Shown here: positions 1 to 7,890 of the stretch, in pieces
Numbering within the stretch: position 1 is the stretch's first letter
Layout of the letters: every line of letters starts with the position of its first letter
Assembly (NCBI GenBank): GCA_036009105.1
Contig: DASYMJ010000345.1
Span: 1-20,009 of the forward strand
Origin: JAFAVZ01 sp036009105
GTDB lineage: Bacteria > Acidobacteriota > Thermoanaerobaculia > Gp7-AA8
Length of the DNA: 20,009 bases
Reading direction: 5' to 3'
Position numbers and translations under genes: made by a program
The notes under the pieces: model-generated
What the model saw: only the letters and a program-made list of their open reading frames with translations
Databases searched by the model: none
What the model was told of the DNA's origin: nothing

Positions 1-392
1 CGCCCGCCCCGCCCGTGCGCGCTGTCACCGCGGCCGCGGCCGCCCCCACCCGCTCCGAAGCCATCGACCGCGCCAACCTCGACCTCGCCCTCGGCCGCAT
101 CGACGACGCCATCGCCGCCCTCCGCTTCGTCGCCGCCACGGACGATGTCGAAGAGGAGGTGCGCACCCGCGCCGCCTCGATGGCCGAGGAGCTGGAGCAG
201 AACCGCACCCGCAACCGGCACGTGGAGCTCTACAACGACGCGGTCGATCTGGCCCAGGACAAGGACCTGCGCGGCGCCCTGGCCATCCTCGACCGCCTCC
301 TCCCCGAGCTGACCGACGAGGACATCTGCGCCTCCGCCGGCGCTCTGCAGGCGGAGCTGCGGAGGGTGGTGGGCGCCGCCAAGCCGCGCTAG
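1..392 (+). CDS. C-terminal part of a TPR-like helical protein (5' truncated by window edge)
   Basis: The frame is open from the window edge, so this is the tail of a longer gene; a GTG at 15 lies inside what looks like a Pro/Ala-rich linker (about 20 residues of P, A, V, T) and is unlikely to be the true start. After the linker come paired amphipathic helices (around ANLDLALGRIDDAIAALRFV and YNDAVDLAQDKDLRGALAIL) with the A/L/A spacing of tetratricopeptide repeats. Such repeats usually mediate protein contacts; I cannot name a partner or function. The TAG stop (390-392) sits on the first bases of the heptamer inverted repeat, so the repeat borders or supplies the stop. The gene precedes the kinase gene by 92 bp on the same strand. 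The TPR call is inference from the helix pattern. Confidence 0.6.
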   Translation, partial: PAPPVRAVTAAAAAPTRSEAIDRANLDLALGRIDDAIAALRFVAATDDVEEEVRTRAASMAEELEQNRTRNRHVELYNDAVDLAQDKDLRGALAILDRLLPELTDEDICASAGALQAELRRVVGAAKPR

Positions 393-468
393 TTGTCAGT
401 TGTCAGTTGTCGGTTGTCAGTAGAAGGTGGCGAAGCTACTGACAACCGATAACAGACAACCGACAACC
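391..468. repeat. Heptamer inverted repeat A (GTTGTCA-type)
   Basis: The left arm is AGTTGTC three times (391-411), then GGTTGTC (412-418) and AGTAG. The right arm is CTACT (436-440), then GACAACC, GATAACA, GACAACC, GACAACC (441-468). The arms are reverse complements apart from a few substitutions, with a loop of about 12 bases. Both arms are tandem 7-base units. It lies between the TPR-like gene stop and the kinase promoter and belongs to a family with three other loci in this window. Confidence 0.9.
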
Positions 469-469
469 A

Positions 470-475
470 TATACT
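470..475 (+). promoter_or_regulatory. -10-like hexamer TATACT of the kinase gene
   Basis: TATACT ends 9 bases before the ATG at 485. There is no Shine-Dalgarno-like sequence in the C-rich gap, which suggests a transcript starting at or within a few bases of the ATG. No convincing -35 is visible because the upstream DNA is the heptamer repeat. Confidence 0.45.
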
Positions 476-484
476 TCCCCCGCC

Positions 485-3067
485 ATGCTCCCGCCCGGCA
501 CAACACTCGGACCTTACGAGATCCTCGCCCAGATCGGGGCGGGTGGGATGGGGGAGGTTTACCGGGCCCTCGACACCCGCCTGGGCAGGCAGGTCGCTGT
601 CAAGGTGCTCTCCCGCTCGTATACCAATGACGCCGAGGCGACGCGGCGGTTCGAGCAGGAGGCGCGGGCGGCGGGGATGCTCAACCATCCCAACATCGTC
701 TCGCTGTACGACATCGGCAGCGAGGGGCCCATCCGCTACATCGTCTCCGAGCTGCTGCAGGGCGAGTCGATGCGGCAGCGCATCCGGCAGGGACCGATTC
801 CCGCGCGCAAGGCGGTCGACTACGCGGTGCAGGTGGCGCGCGGGCTGGCGGCGGCGCACGAGAAAGGCATCATCCACCGGGATCTCAAGCCGGAGAACCT
901 CTTCATCACCCGCGACGGACAAGTCAAGATCCTCGACTTCGGCCTGGTGAAACTGATCGGCGGGCATCACGAAGGGCCGGCGGTGGACGAGCACGCCATC
1001 ACCCTGGCCGGCACGCCCACCGAGCCCGGACGCCTGCTCGGCACGGTCGGCTACATGGCGCCGGAGCAGATCCGCGGGCAGTCCGGCGACCACCGCTCCG
1101 ACCTCTTCGCATTCGGCGCCATCCTCTTCGAGATGGTCAGCGGCCGGCAGGCCTTCCGCGGCGACTCCCCCATCGAGACGCTGAACTCCATCCTCAAGGA
1201 CGAGCCGCCCGAGTTCTACGAGCTCGACGTGCGCATCCCCTCCGCGCTGGAGCGGGTCATCCGCCACTGCCTGGAGAAGAACCCCGACGAGCGCTTCCAG
1301 TCGGCGCGCGACCTCGCGTTCGACATCGGCGCGATGTCCGGCCTGACCAGCCAGGTCATCTCCTACCCGCGCCTGCTGCGGATGCGCGCGCGCCACGTGC
1401 TGCGATTGCTCGCCTTCGCCGCGATCGCCACCCTCGCCCTCGGCGCGGCGTACTGGTTTGGCACGCGGCGCGGGCAGGCGCCGCCGCCGACGTTCCAGCG
1501 CCTCACCTTCCGCGGCGGCACGCTGCTCAACGCGCGCTTCGGGCCGGACGGCCAGACCATCTTCTACGGCGCGCGGTGGGGCGGCAATCCGGTCGCGGTC
1601 TACACCGCGCGGCCCGATTCGCCCGAGTCGCGCGACCTCGGCTTCAGCGGCGCGGATCTACTGGCCGTATCGACCACCGGCCAGCTGGCCATCTCCCTGC
1701 GGCGCCATCCCATCGGCTACCTGCGCTACAGCGGGACGCTGGCCCGCGTGCCGATCACGGGCGGTGCGCCGCGCGAAGTGCTGGACGACGTCGAGGCGGC
1801 GGACTGGCATCCGGACGGTGAGCAGCTCGCCATCGTGCGGATGATCGGCGGCCGCTCGCGCGTCGAGTTTCCCATCGGCAAAGTGCTGTACTCGACCGTC
1901 GGCTGGATCTCCCATCCCCGCTTCCGCCCGGACGGCAAGAGCCTGGCCTTCATCGACCACCCCTTCCTGAACGACGACCGCGGCGCCGTGGCGCTCGTGC
2001 CGGTGAAGGGGGGCGAGAAGCGCGCCCTGACGCCGGAGTACCAGGCCATCGAAGGCCTGGCCTGGAGCGCGGACGGCGACCGCCTCTGGTTCGGCGCCGA
2101 CCGCAACGACAGCGGCCGCTCCATCAGCACCGTCGACCTGCGCGGCCACAGCCGGGTGATCACCAACGGCACCGACGCGCTCTGGCTGCACGACGTCGAC
2201 CGCGAAGGGCGCGCCCTCGTCTCCCATCAGTCCGTGCGGGCCGGCATCATGGCCATCCTGCCCGGCGAGACGAAGGAGCGCGACCTCTCCTGGCTCGACT
2301 ACTCCGTGGCGCGCGATCTCTCCGCCGACGGCAAGACCGTCCTCTTCTCCGAGTCGGGCGAGGCGGGCGGCTCGATCTTCGGCATCTACACCCGCTCGAC
2401 CGACGGCTCCACGCCCGCCATCCGCCTCGGTGAAGGGACGACGGAAGGGCTCTCGCCCGATGGCAAGTGGGTGCTTTCCATCTCCCGCAATCAGCAGCCG
2501 CCGCAGGTGATGATGCTGCCGATCGGCGCCGGCCAGCCGCGCGCCATCACCCGCGACAGGATCAACCACCGCAATGCGCGCTGGTTCCCCGATGGACGGC
2601 ACATCCTCTTTCAGGGCAACGAGCCGGGCAAAGGGCCGCGGCTATGGGTGCAGGCGATCGACGGCACTCCGCCGCGGGCCATCTCGCCGGAGAACGTCAG
2701 CGGCCACCTCGTGACCGCGGACGGCCGCCGCGTCCTCGGCCGCGACGCGGAGCGGCAGTGGCACTTCTACCCGGTGGACGGCGGGCAGCCGGAACCGGTG
2801 CCCGCGCTGCACGGGCCTGACGTGCCGATCCGTTTCACGTCCGACGGGCGGTCGGTGTACGTCGGCTCCTTCGGCCGCGTGCCGGCGGTGCTCTACAAGG
2901 TGGATCTCGCGACCGGCCGGCGGGAGGTGGCGCGGGAGGCGATGCCGGCCGATCCGTCCGGCCTGATCAACGTCGGGCCGATCCTGACCACGGCTGACGG
3001 CTCGACCGCGATCTACTCCTACACCCGGCTGCTCTCCGATCTGTATTTGATGGACCGCCCGCGGTGA
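485..3067 (+). CDS. Hanks-type serine/threonine protein kinase with TM anchor and TolB/WD40-like beta-propeller
   Basis: The 860-residue product has a full N-terminal kinase domain (about 12-280): glycine loop IGAGGMGEVY, ATP-binding Lys40, helix-C Glu59, catalytic loop HRDLKPEN (131-138, Asp133), DFG (151-153) and APE (192-194). All catalytic residues are present, so it should be active. One hydrophobic helix (about 305-325) follows a basic stretch, which puts the kinase in the cytoplasm. Residues about 335-855 carry repeated blade motifs of the type PDG-x-x-I/L-x-F (for example RPDGKSLAF, SPDGKWVLS, FPDGRHILF), typical of TolB/PD40 propellers, and would be periplasmic. Family knowledge suggests the propeller senses a ligand or protein. 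ATG at 485 is chosen because the kinase domain begins at once and a -10 lies just upstream. The substrate is unknown. Confidence 0.93.
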   Translation: MLPPGTTLGPYEILAQIGAGGMGEVYRALDTRLGRQVAVKVLSRSYTNDAEATRRFEQEARAAGMLNHPNIVSLYDIGSEGPIRYIVSELLQGESMRQRIRQGPIPARKAVDYAVQVARGLAAAHEKGIIHRDLKPENLFITRDGQVKILDFGLVKLIGGHHEGPAVDEHAITLAGTPTEPGRLLGTVGYMAPEQIRGQSGDHRSDLFAFGAILFEMVSGRQAFRGDSPIETLNSILKDEPPEFYELDVRIPSALERVIRHCLEKNPDERFQSARDLAFDIGAMSGLTSQVISYPRLLRMRARHVLRLLAFAAIATLALGAAYWFGTRRGQAPPPTFQRLTFRGGTLLNARFGPDGQTIFYGARWGGNPVAVYTARPDSPESRDLGFSGADLLAVSTTGQLAISLRRHPIGYLRYSGTLARVPITGGAPREVLDDVEAADWHPDGEQLAIVRMIGGRSRVEFPIGKVLYSTVGWISHPRFRPDGKSLAFIDHPFLNDDRGAVALVPVKGGEKRALTPEYQAIEGLAWSADGDRLWFGADRNDSGRSISTVDLRGHSRVITNGTDALWLHDVDREGRALVSHQSVRAGIMAILPGETKERDLSWLDYSVARDLSADGKTVLFSESGEAGGSIFGIYTRSTDGSTPAIRLGEGTTEGLSPDGKWVLSISRNQQPPQVMMLPIGAGQPRAITRDRINHRNARWFPDGRHILFQGNEPGKGPRLWVQAIDGTPPRAISPENVSGHLVTADGRRVLGRDAERQWHFYPVDGGQPEPVPALHGPDVPIRFTSDGRSVYVGSFGRVPAVLYKVDLATGRREVAREAMPADPSGLINVGPILTTADGSTAIYSYTRLLSDLYLMDRPR

Positions 3068-3071
3068 GGGG

Positions 3072-3144
3072 AAATGTGGGGCCGGCTCTCAGCCGGCCCG
3101 TCATCAACGGATAGTTAGGCCGGCTGAGAGCCGGCCCTACATTT
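3072..3144. repeat. Nested-palindrome intergenic element, copy 1 (REP/BIME-like)
   Basis: Two arms, GGCCGGCTCTCAGCCGGCC (3080-3098) and its exact reverse complement (3118-3136), extend outward as AAATGTGGG and CCTACATTT with one mismatch. Each arm is also a small hairpin (GCCGGCT, CTC loop, AGCCGGC). The central spacer contains CATCAACGGAT (3102-3112). It lies between convergent genes and could act as a bidirectional terminator; only TTTT follows on the + strand. A second copy, inverted, is at 6021-6090. Confidence 0.92.
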
Positions 3145-3147
3145 TCT

Positions 3148-5016
3148 TCACTTCGTCTTGTTCAGGATCGCTTCCATCTCGTCCATCACGCGGTTCATCT
3201 TCTTCATGGTCAGGTCGAGCGGTTGGGAGGTGGTCATGTCCACGCCGGCTTCCTTGAGCAGCTCGATGGGGTACTTCGAGCCGCCGGCGGAGAGGAACTT
3301 CAGGTAGCGCTGCGTCGCCGCCTTGTCGCCGGCCAGCACGTTCTCGGAGAGGGCGGCCGAGGCGGTGAAGGACGTCGCGTACTGGAAGACGTAATAGTTG
3401 CGGTAGAAGTGCGGCACGTTCGACCACTCGTGCGCGATGGAGTCGTCCACGATGCAGACGCCCTTGTCGTGACCGTAGTAGCGGCGGGTGATGTCGAGGT
3501 ACAGCTTGTCGAGCGCCTCGCCCGTGATCGGCTGCCCCTTCTCCGCCATCTCGTGCGCGCGCAGCTCGAACTCGGCGAACTGGGTCTGGCGGAACACCGT
3601 CCCCTTGATCCCTTCCAGGTAATTGCCGAGCAGAGACAGGCGGGCCCGGTCGTCCTTGATCTGCTTGAGCATGTAATCGATCAGCAGCGCCTCGTTGAAC
3701 GTCGACGCCACCTCGGCCACGAAGGTCGGGTAATCCGCGGTCGGGTACGGCTGCGTCTTGTTCGAGAAATAGCTCTGCATGGTGTGCCCGAGCTCGTGGG
3801 CCAGGGTCGACATGTCGTCGTACCGGCCGTTGTAATTGATGAGCATGTACGGGTGGACGTCGTACGCGCCGCCCTGCGAGTAGGCGCCGGAGCGCTTCCC
3901 CTCGTTCGGGTACAGGTCGATCCAGCGCTCGTTCATGGCCCGCTGGATGACCGAGGTGTAGTCGGTGCCGAGCGGCGCCAGCGAGGCGAGCACGTTCTTC
4001 TGCGCCTCTTCCACCGGGTAGTCGAGCTTTACGTTCTCCACCAGCGGCGCATAGAGGTCGTAATAGTGCAGCTCCTGCACGCCGAGGATGCGCTTGCGCA
4101 GGCGGAGGTAGCGGTGGAACGTATCGAGATTCGCGTTCACGCCGTCGATGAGGCTGGTGTAGACGGTGGTCGGGATGTTCGACTGGTCCAGCGTCGCGGC
4201 CAGGGTCGAGGGGTACTTGCGCGCCTTCATGAAGAAGATGTCGCTCTGGATCTTGCCGCCGAGGGTAGAGCCGAACGTGCCGCGGTACTGGCCCAGGCCG
4301 TTGAAGAAGGCGTCCATCACCTTCTGCCGGTCTTCCCGGTTGGCCACGGCGCGGTACTGATTGAACGCGGCCTTGTCCAGCTTCACCGTCTTGCCGTTGC
4401 TGAGCGTCACGCTCGGGTACGGGAAGTCGGCGTCGGCGAAGATGCCGAAGGTATCGCCGGCGTTGCCGGCCATCAGACCTGCATCGGCGACGAGCTTCTC
4501 CTCCGCCTCGGTCAGGGTATGCGCCTGGCGGCGGAGGATGTCGTCGAGGTAGTGCTCGTAGAGGCGGAGCTTCGGCTCCTGCCGGAGGAAGCCCTGCACC
4601 CGCGCCCGATCGATCTTGAGGATCTCCGGCTCGATGTAGGAAGCCTCGGCGCCGAACTGCGTCGCCAGCTGATCCATCTCCTGCTTCATGGCCTGGTACG
4701 CGGCCACGCGCGTGTCCTGATCGGACTTCATCGCGGCATAGACGTAGAGGCGGGACAGCGTCTTGTTCAGGTCGGTCAGGGTCGTGGCGGCGGCCAGCAT
4801 GGAGGCGGCGGAGTCGCCGAGATGGCCTTTGTACTGGGCGATCCTCGGCATCTGCTTGGCGAAGTCGTCCCTGGCCGCGCGCCAGGCTTCGTCGGTCGGA
4901 TAGATCTGGGACAGATCCCACTTGTACTTGTCGGCGACTTTGCTGCGGTCGCGCTCCTGCCCACTCGCGACCAAAGCGAGCGCAAGCGCGACGATGAACG
5001 TCAGTGCTCTTTTCAA
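3148..5016 (-). CDS. pepF: Exported oligoendopeptidase F-like zinc metallopeptidase (family M3)
   Basis: The zinc site HELGH is at residues 407-411, inside MSTLAHELGHTMQSYF, with the third ligand Glu in FVAEVASTFNE about 25 residues later (Glu435), as in M3 peptidases. Length, about 622 residues, fits PepF, which cleaves short peptides. The frame is open to an ATG at 5085, but I place the start at TTG 5016: AGGAG (5026-5030) lies 9 bases upstream, and translation then begins with a clean signal peptide (LKRALTFIVALALALVASGQ). The mature enzyme is therefore probably periplasmic or secreted, whereas most characterised PepF proteins are cytoplasmic. It converges on the kinase gene across the palindromic element. 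The family call is strong; export and peptide scavenging are inference. Confidence 0.93.
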   Translation of the reverse strand: MKRALTFIVALALALVASGQERDRSKVADKYKWDLSQIYPTDEAWRAARDDFAKQMPRIAQYKGHLGDSAASMLAAATTLTDLNKTLSRLYVYAAMKSDQDTRVAAYQAMKQEMDQLATQFGAEASYIEPEILKIDRARVQGFLRQEPKLRLYEHYLDDILRRQAHTLTEAEEKLVADAGLMAGNAGDTFGIFADADFPYPSVTLSNGKTVKLDKAAFNQYRAVANREDRQKVMDAFFNGLGQYRGTFGSTLGGKIQSDIFFMKARKYPSTLAATLDQSNIPTTVYTSLIDGVNANLDTFHRYLRLRKRILGVQELHYYDLYAPLVENVKLDYPVEEAQKNVLASLAPLGTDYTSVIQRAMNERWIDLYPNEGKRSGAYSQGGAYDVHPYMLINYNGRYDDMSTLAHELGHTMQSYFSNKTQPYPTADYPTFVAEVASTFNEALLIDYMLKQIKDDRARLSLLGNYLEGIKGTVFRQTQFAEFELRAHEMAEKGQPITGEALDKLYLDITRRYYGHDKGVCIVDDSIAHEWSNVPHFYRNYYVFQYATSFTASAALSENVLAGDKAATQRYLKFLSAGGSKYPIELLKEAGVDMTTSQPLDLTMKKMNRVMDEMEAILNKTK

Positions 5017-5025
5017 AACCGGTGA

Positions 5026-5030
5026 CTCCT
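5026..5030 (-). promoter_or_regulatory. Ribosome binding site that decides the pepF start
   Basis: Reading the minus strand, AAAGGAGTCACCGGT precedes the in-frame TTG at 5016. AGGAG with 9-base spacing, followed directly by a signal peptide, favours TTG over the upstream ATG at 5085, whose extra 23 residues look non-coding. Confidence 0.7.
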
Positions 5031-5136
5031 TTCGATGCGGATCAACGCATGCTGTCTCAAAAAGTTGCCTGTCCCTGTGAGCCATGTGTAACGCTTTTGC
5101 ATAGATGGAGTCCCAGCACAGGAAGGAGATGGATCG

Positions 5137-5535
5137 ATGCGGAAGCGGATGGCGGCACTCATTCTGACACTCGGGGTGGCCGGGCTGGCGGGGGCGCAGG
5201 AGCAGCAGGCGGCGCCGCCCGACTTTTCCCGCGACCGGTTGCGCCAGATCCTCACCGTGGATGAAGCGCCGGAACGGGCGGGCCGGGTCGAGTTCCTCCC
5301 CGGCGCCATCGTCTTCCGCGCCCTCGGCATGCGCTGGCGCTTCAACGCCTTCGCCATGCCGCTGGCCGGCTCCGTCCGCACCACGACCGGCTTCAACGTC
5401 GATCCGTTCGCCCTGACCGGCACCGAGATCGCGCAGACGCCGCGCACCTGGGTCTCCCGGCGCGCCGTGAACGCGGAGCTGAAGCGGATCGACCGCACCG
5501 AGCGGGAGCGGGGGAAGATCAAAGTGAATCCGTGA
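5137..5535 (+). CDS. Small exported protein of unknown function
   Basis: The 132-residue product begins with a Sec signal peptide (MRKRMAALILTLGVAGLAGAQ, cleavage probably after AGA/AQ around residue 21). The mature part of about 110 residues has a few hydrophobic strands (GAIVFRALGMRWRFNAFAMPL) and a basic, charged C-terminus; it has no cysteine. AGGAG lies 8 bases before the ATG, supporting this start. The TGA overlaps the GTG of the dehydrogenase gene (GTGA, 5532-5535), so the two are probably translationally coupled. I do not recognise the family. Coding is supported by the ribosome binding site, signal peptide and overlap. Confidence 0.8.
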   Translation: MRKRMAALILTLGVAGLAGAQEQQAAPPDFSRDRLRQILTVDEAPERAGRVEFLPGAIVFRALGMRWRFNAFAMPLAGSVRTTTGFNVDPFALTGTEIAQTPRTWVSRRAVNAELKRIDRTERERGKIKVNP

Positions 5536-6020
5536 AGACCATTGCCATCACCGGCGCCACCGGCGACCTCGGCCGCGTCGTGGTGCCGCGCCTCTCCCGC
5601 GACTACCAATGCATCGCGCTGAACCGCGCCCTGGACAACGTGCCGGCGGAGCCGCTCTACGCGCTGGTCGCCCTGGCCGGGGCCTTCGCTCCCGGCCATT
5701 CGCCGGAGGACTTCACGAGGATGATGGACGCGAACCTCTTCAGCTTCGTCCGCGCCTACGATGCCGTGCTGCCGCGGCTGGAGTCCGGCGCGCGCATCAT
5801 CGCCATCAGCTCCGCCGCCTCCCTCACCCGCCCCAAAGGCCTGGGCGCCTACGGCGCGGCGAAGAGCGCGCTGAATTCGTTCGTGCAGACCCTCGGCGGC
5901 AACGCGCTGCTGCCCGACACCATCGATACCGATGAGCGGCGCTCCGTGGTTGCCGAATGGATCGCGTGGCTGCTGCAGGCGGAGGCGGTGCGGGGGCAGT
6001 TGATCACGTTGAAGCTCTGA
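5532..6020 (+). CDS. Compact short-chain dehydrogenase/reductase (SDR)
   Basis: The 162-residue product starts with the Rossmann dinucleotide-binding motif TGATGDLG (7-14). It retains AISSAAS (catalytic Ser at about 93-94), Tyr107 and Lys111 in YGAAKSALNSF, and an Asn at 69 in MDANLFSFVRAYDAVLP. An NAD(P)-linked oxidoreductase is therefore likely, and the catalytic Ser-Tyr-Lys set is intact. Classical SDRs are about 250 residues; here strands and helices between the glycine motif and the Asn are shortened and the substrate-binding C-terminus is only about 50 residues. There is no frameshift: the frame runs cleanly from GTG 5532 to TGA 6020. It overlaps the upstream exported-protein gene by 4 bases. 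The substrate is unknown. Confidence 0.85.
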   Translation: MKTIAITGATGDLGRVVVPRLSRDYQCIALNRALDNVPAEPLYALVALAGAFAPGHSPEDFTRMMDANLFSFVRAYDAVLPRLESGARIIAISSAASLTRPKGLGAYGAAKSALNSFVQTLGGNALLPDTIDTDERRSVVAEWIAWLLQAEAVRGQLITLKL

Positions 6021-6090
6021 ATGTAGGGCCGGCTCTCAGCCGGCCCGATGGATCCGTTGATGCTGGGCCGGCTGAGAGCCGGCCCTACAT
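6021..6090. repeat. Nested-palindrome intergenic element, copy 2 (inverted relative to copy 1)
   Basis: The 19-base arms at 6027-6045 and 6066-6084 are identical in sequence to those of the copy at 3072-3144, extended by ATGTAG and CTACAT. The spacer core reads ATCCGTTGATG (6052-6062), the reverse complement of CATCAACGGAT in copy 1, so the whole unit sits in the opposite orientation. It lies between convergent genes, and the TAG stop of the PAS-GGDEF-EAL gene (6085-6087) is inside it. Confidence 0.92.
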
Positions 6091-6096
6091 TTTTTT
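6021..6096 (+). terminator. Probable intrinsic terminator after the SDR gene, formed by the palindromic element
   Basis: The GC-rich palindrome begins directly after the SDR stop and is followed on the + strand by seven Ts (6090-6096), the arrangement of a rho-independent terminator. On the minus strand there is no comparable T run, so function in that direction is less clear. Confidence 0.55.
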
Positions 6097-7863
6097 CAGA
6101 CCCCAGCCGGTCAGCTCCAGCCACTGCATCAACCCCTCCGCATTCACCGGCCGGCTGATCCAGTAGCCCTGGGCCAGGTCGCAGCCCATCTCCCGCAAAG
6201 CGCGCCACGTCTCCTCGTCCTCCACCCCCTCGGCGCAGACCTGCTTGCCGAGGTTGTGCGCGAGGTCGATCACCGTCCGGACGATCGACGCGTCGGCGTC
6301 GCTGGTGGTCATGCCGGTCACGAACGACTTGTCGATCTTGATCTCGTCGATGGGCAGCTGGCGCAGATGCGTGAGCGACGAATAGCCGGTGCCGAAGTCG
6401 TCGATGGACAGCCGCACGCCGAGGGATTGCAGCAGGGAGAGGATGGCCAGCGCGTGGGCCGGATCGGCCATGATGCTGCTCTCCGTGATCTCGATCTTGA
6501 GGAAGCGCGGATCGACCCGCCACTTCTCCAGCAGCGCGTGAATCTTCGAGGGAAGCGTCTGCTCGAGCAGGCTCTTGGCGGAGATGTTCACCGCCACGTG
6601 CACCGGCTTGCCGCCGTCCTGCCACTCGCGCACCTGCTGCAGCACGCGGTTGAGCAGCCAGTCGGTGATGGGGCGGATGAGTCCCGTCCGCTCGGCGATG
6701 GGGATGAACACGCCCGGCGCGAGGACGCCGCGCTGCGGATGGTTCCAGCGCAGCAGCACCTCCACGCGCGTCACGAGGCCGCTCCGGAGGTGCAGCTTCG
6801 GCTGATAGAAAAGCTCGAATTCGTTGCGCTCCAGCGCATGGCGCATCTCGACCACCAGCGCGAGCTGATCGGCGCTGCGCGGCTCGGCGTCCTCGCGATG
6901 GAAGCTGTAGCCGAGCTGCGACTGCTTGGCGGTGTACATCGCCACGTCGGCGCGGCGCAGGAGGGTGCGCGCGTCGAGGCCGTGATGCGGATAGAGGGCG
7001 ATGCCGATGCTGGCCCCGACCTCGAGCACCTGCGCTTCCACCACGAACGGCTGCTGGAGCGTGTTGAGGATGTTGCGGGCGGTGGTGGCGGCGCCGTTCG
7101 CGTCGCCGACGTTGGGGAGCACGAGCGCGAATTCGTCGCCGCCGAGGCGGGCCACGGTGTCGGCGTCCTGGAGCTGGTTGCGCAGGCGGAAGGCGACCTG
7201 CTTGAGGAGCACGTCGCCGAAGTGATGGCCGAACGTGTCGTTCACTTCCTTGAAGCGGTCGAGATCCATCAGCAGCAGCGCGAGCGGGTTGCGCGTTTCG
7301 CGCGCCTTGTGGATCGCCGTCTCCAGGCGGTCGAAGAGCAGCGTGCGGTTCGGCAGGTCGGTCAGCCCGTCGTGCATGGCCTGATGGCGGAGCATGCGCA
7401 CCTGCGTCTTGGCCGCGGTGACGTCGCGCAGGAAGGCGACCCAGTGCGTGAGCTGGCCGCCGTCCTCCACCGGGACCAGGTTCACCTGCAGCTCGAACTC
7501 GCGGCCGTCCTTGCGCCTTGCCGTCGCCTCGGCCTCGAACGGGCGGCCTTCGAAGACGTGATGGAGCAGCGCGTCGAAGATGGCCTGATGGCGCTCGATG
7601 ATGCCGAAGATGAGCGGCGTCTCGCCGATCACCTCATCCCGCTCGCGGCCGTACAGCGCGCAGAAGCCGTCGTTGACGAACGCAATGCGCGGCCCGATCG
7701 CCTCCACGGCCGGCGTCAGGATGGCGATCCCTTCCGCCGTGACGTGCACCGCCGTCCCGAGCAGCTCCAGCTGCTCGTTGAGCAGCCGCTGCTCGGTCAG
7801 CTTCCGCTCCAGATCGAGGTTCGTCGTCCAGGGCGTGTGGAAGGAGGTGGGGTCGTCGGACAA
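6085..7863 (-). CDS. PAS-GGDEF-EAL cyclic-di-GMP signalling protein
   Basis: The 592-residue product has a PAS domain (about 35-150; GPRIAFVNDGFCALYG, then RRKDGREFELQVNLVPV), a GGDEF domain (about 160-320; GGDEF at 241-245) and an EAL domain (about 335-585). The cyclase signature is intact; the inhibitory RxxD site is replaced by QDAD. The EAL signature reads EVLLRW (368-373), but the metal-binding Glu is kept and the other motifs are present: ITES, DDFGTGYSSL (488-497), KIDKSF, AEGVED and QGYWISRP. Both synthesis and hydrolysis of c-di-GMP are thus possible. No membrane helix is seen, so it is probably cytoplasmic. The start is uncertain: TTG 7863 lacks a clear ribosome binding site and the frame stays open upstream. 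The stop lies inside the palindromic element. Confidence 0.92.
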   Translation of the reverse strand: MSDDPTSFHTPWTTNLDLERKLTEQRLLNEQLELLGTAVHVTAEGIAILTPAVEAIGPRIAFVNDGFCALYGRERDEVIGETPLIFGIIERHQAIFDALLHHVFEGRPFEAEATARRKDGREFELQVNLVPVEDGGQLTHWVAFLRDVTAAKTQVRMLRHQAMHDGLTDLPNRTLLFDRLETAIHKARETRNPLALLLMDLDRFKEVNDTFGHHFGDVLLKQVAFRLRNQLQDADTVARLGGDEFALVLPNVGDANGAATTARNILNTLQQPFVVEAQVLEVGASIGIALYPHHGLDARTLLRRADVAMYTAKQSQLGYSFHREDAEPRSADQLALVVEMRHALERNEFELFYQPKLHLRSGLVTRVEVLLRWNHPQRGVLAPGVFIPIAERTGLIRPITDWLLNRVLQQVREWQDGGKPVHVAVNISAKSLLEQTLPSKIHALLEKWRVDPRFLKIEITESSIMADPAHALAILSLLQSLGVRLSIDDFGTGYSSLTHLRQLPIDEIKIDKSFVTGMTTSDADASIVRTVIDLAHNLGKQVCAEGVEDEETWRALREMGCDLAQGYWISRPVNAEGLMQWLELTGWGLKKM

Positions 7864-7890
7864 GGCGTCGATGATTGTAGTGGGTGGCCC

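Noticed and set aside
391..468. CRISPR array or direct-repeat locus from repeated GTTGTC units
   Set aside because: Units are 7 bases with no spacers and the two halves are inverted; no cas gene is present.
389..1396. Minus-strand frame opposite the kinase domain whose end reads through repeat A
   Set aside because: It is antisense to an intact kinase domain, and its terminal residues are just translated heptamers.
3223..5025. 600-codon open frame on the + strand opposite the peptidase gene
   Set aside because: It is low in complexity (Val, Arg, Gly, Leu, His rich) with no motif, a typical antisense shadow in GC-rich DNA; the minus strand encodes an intact M3 peptidase.
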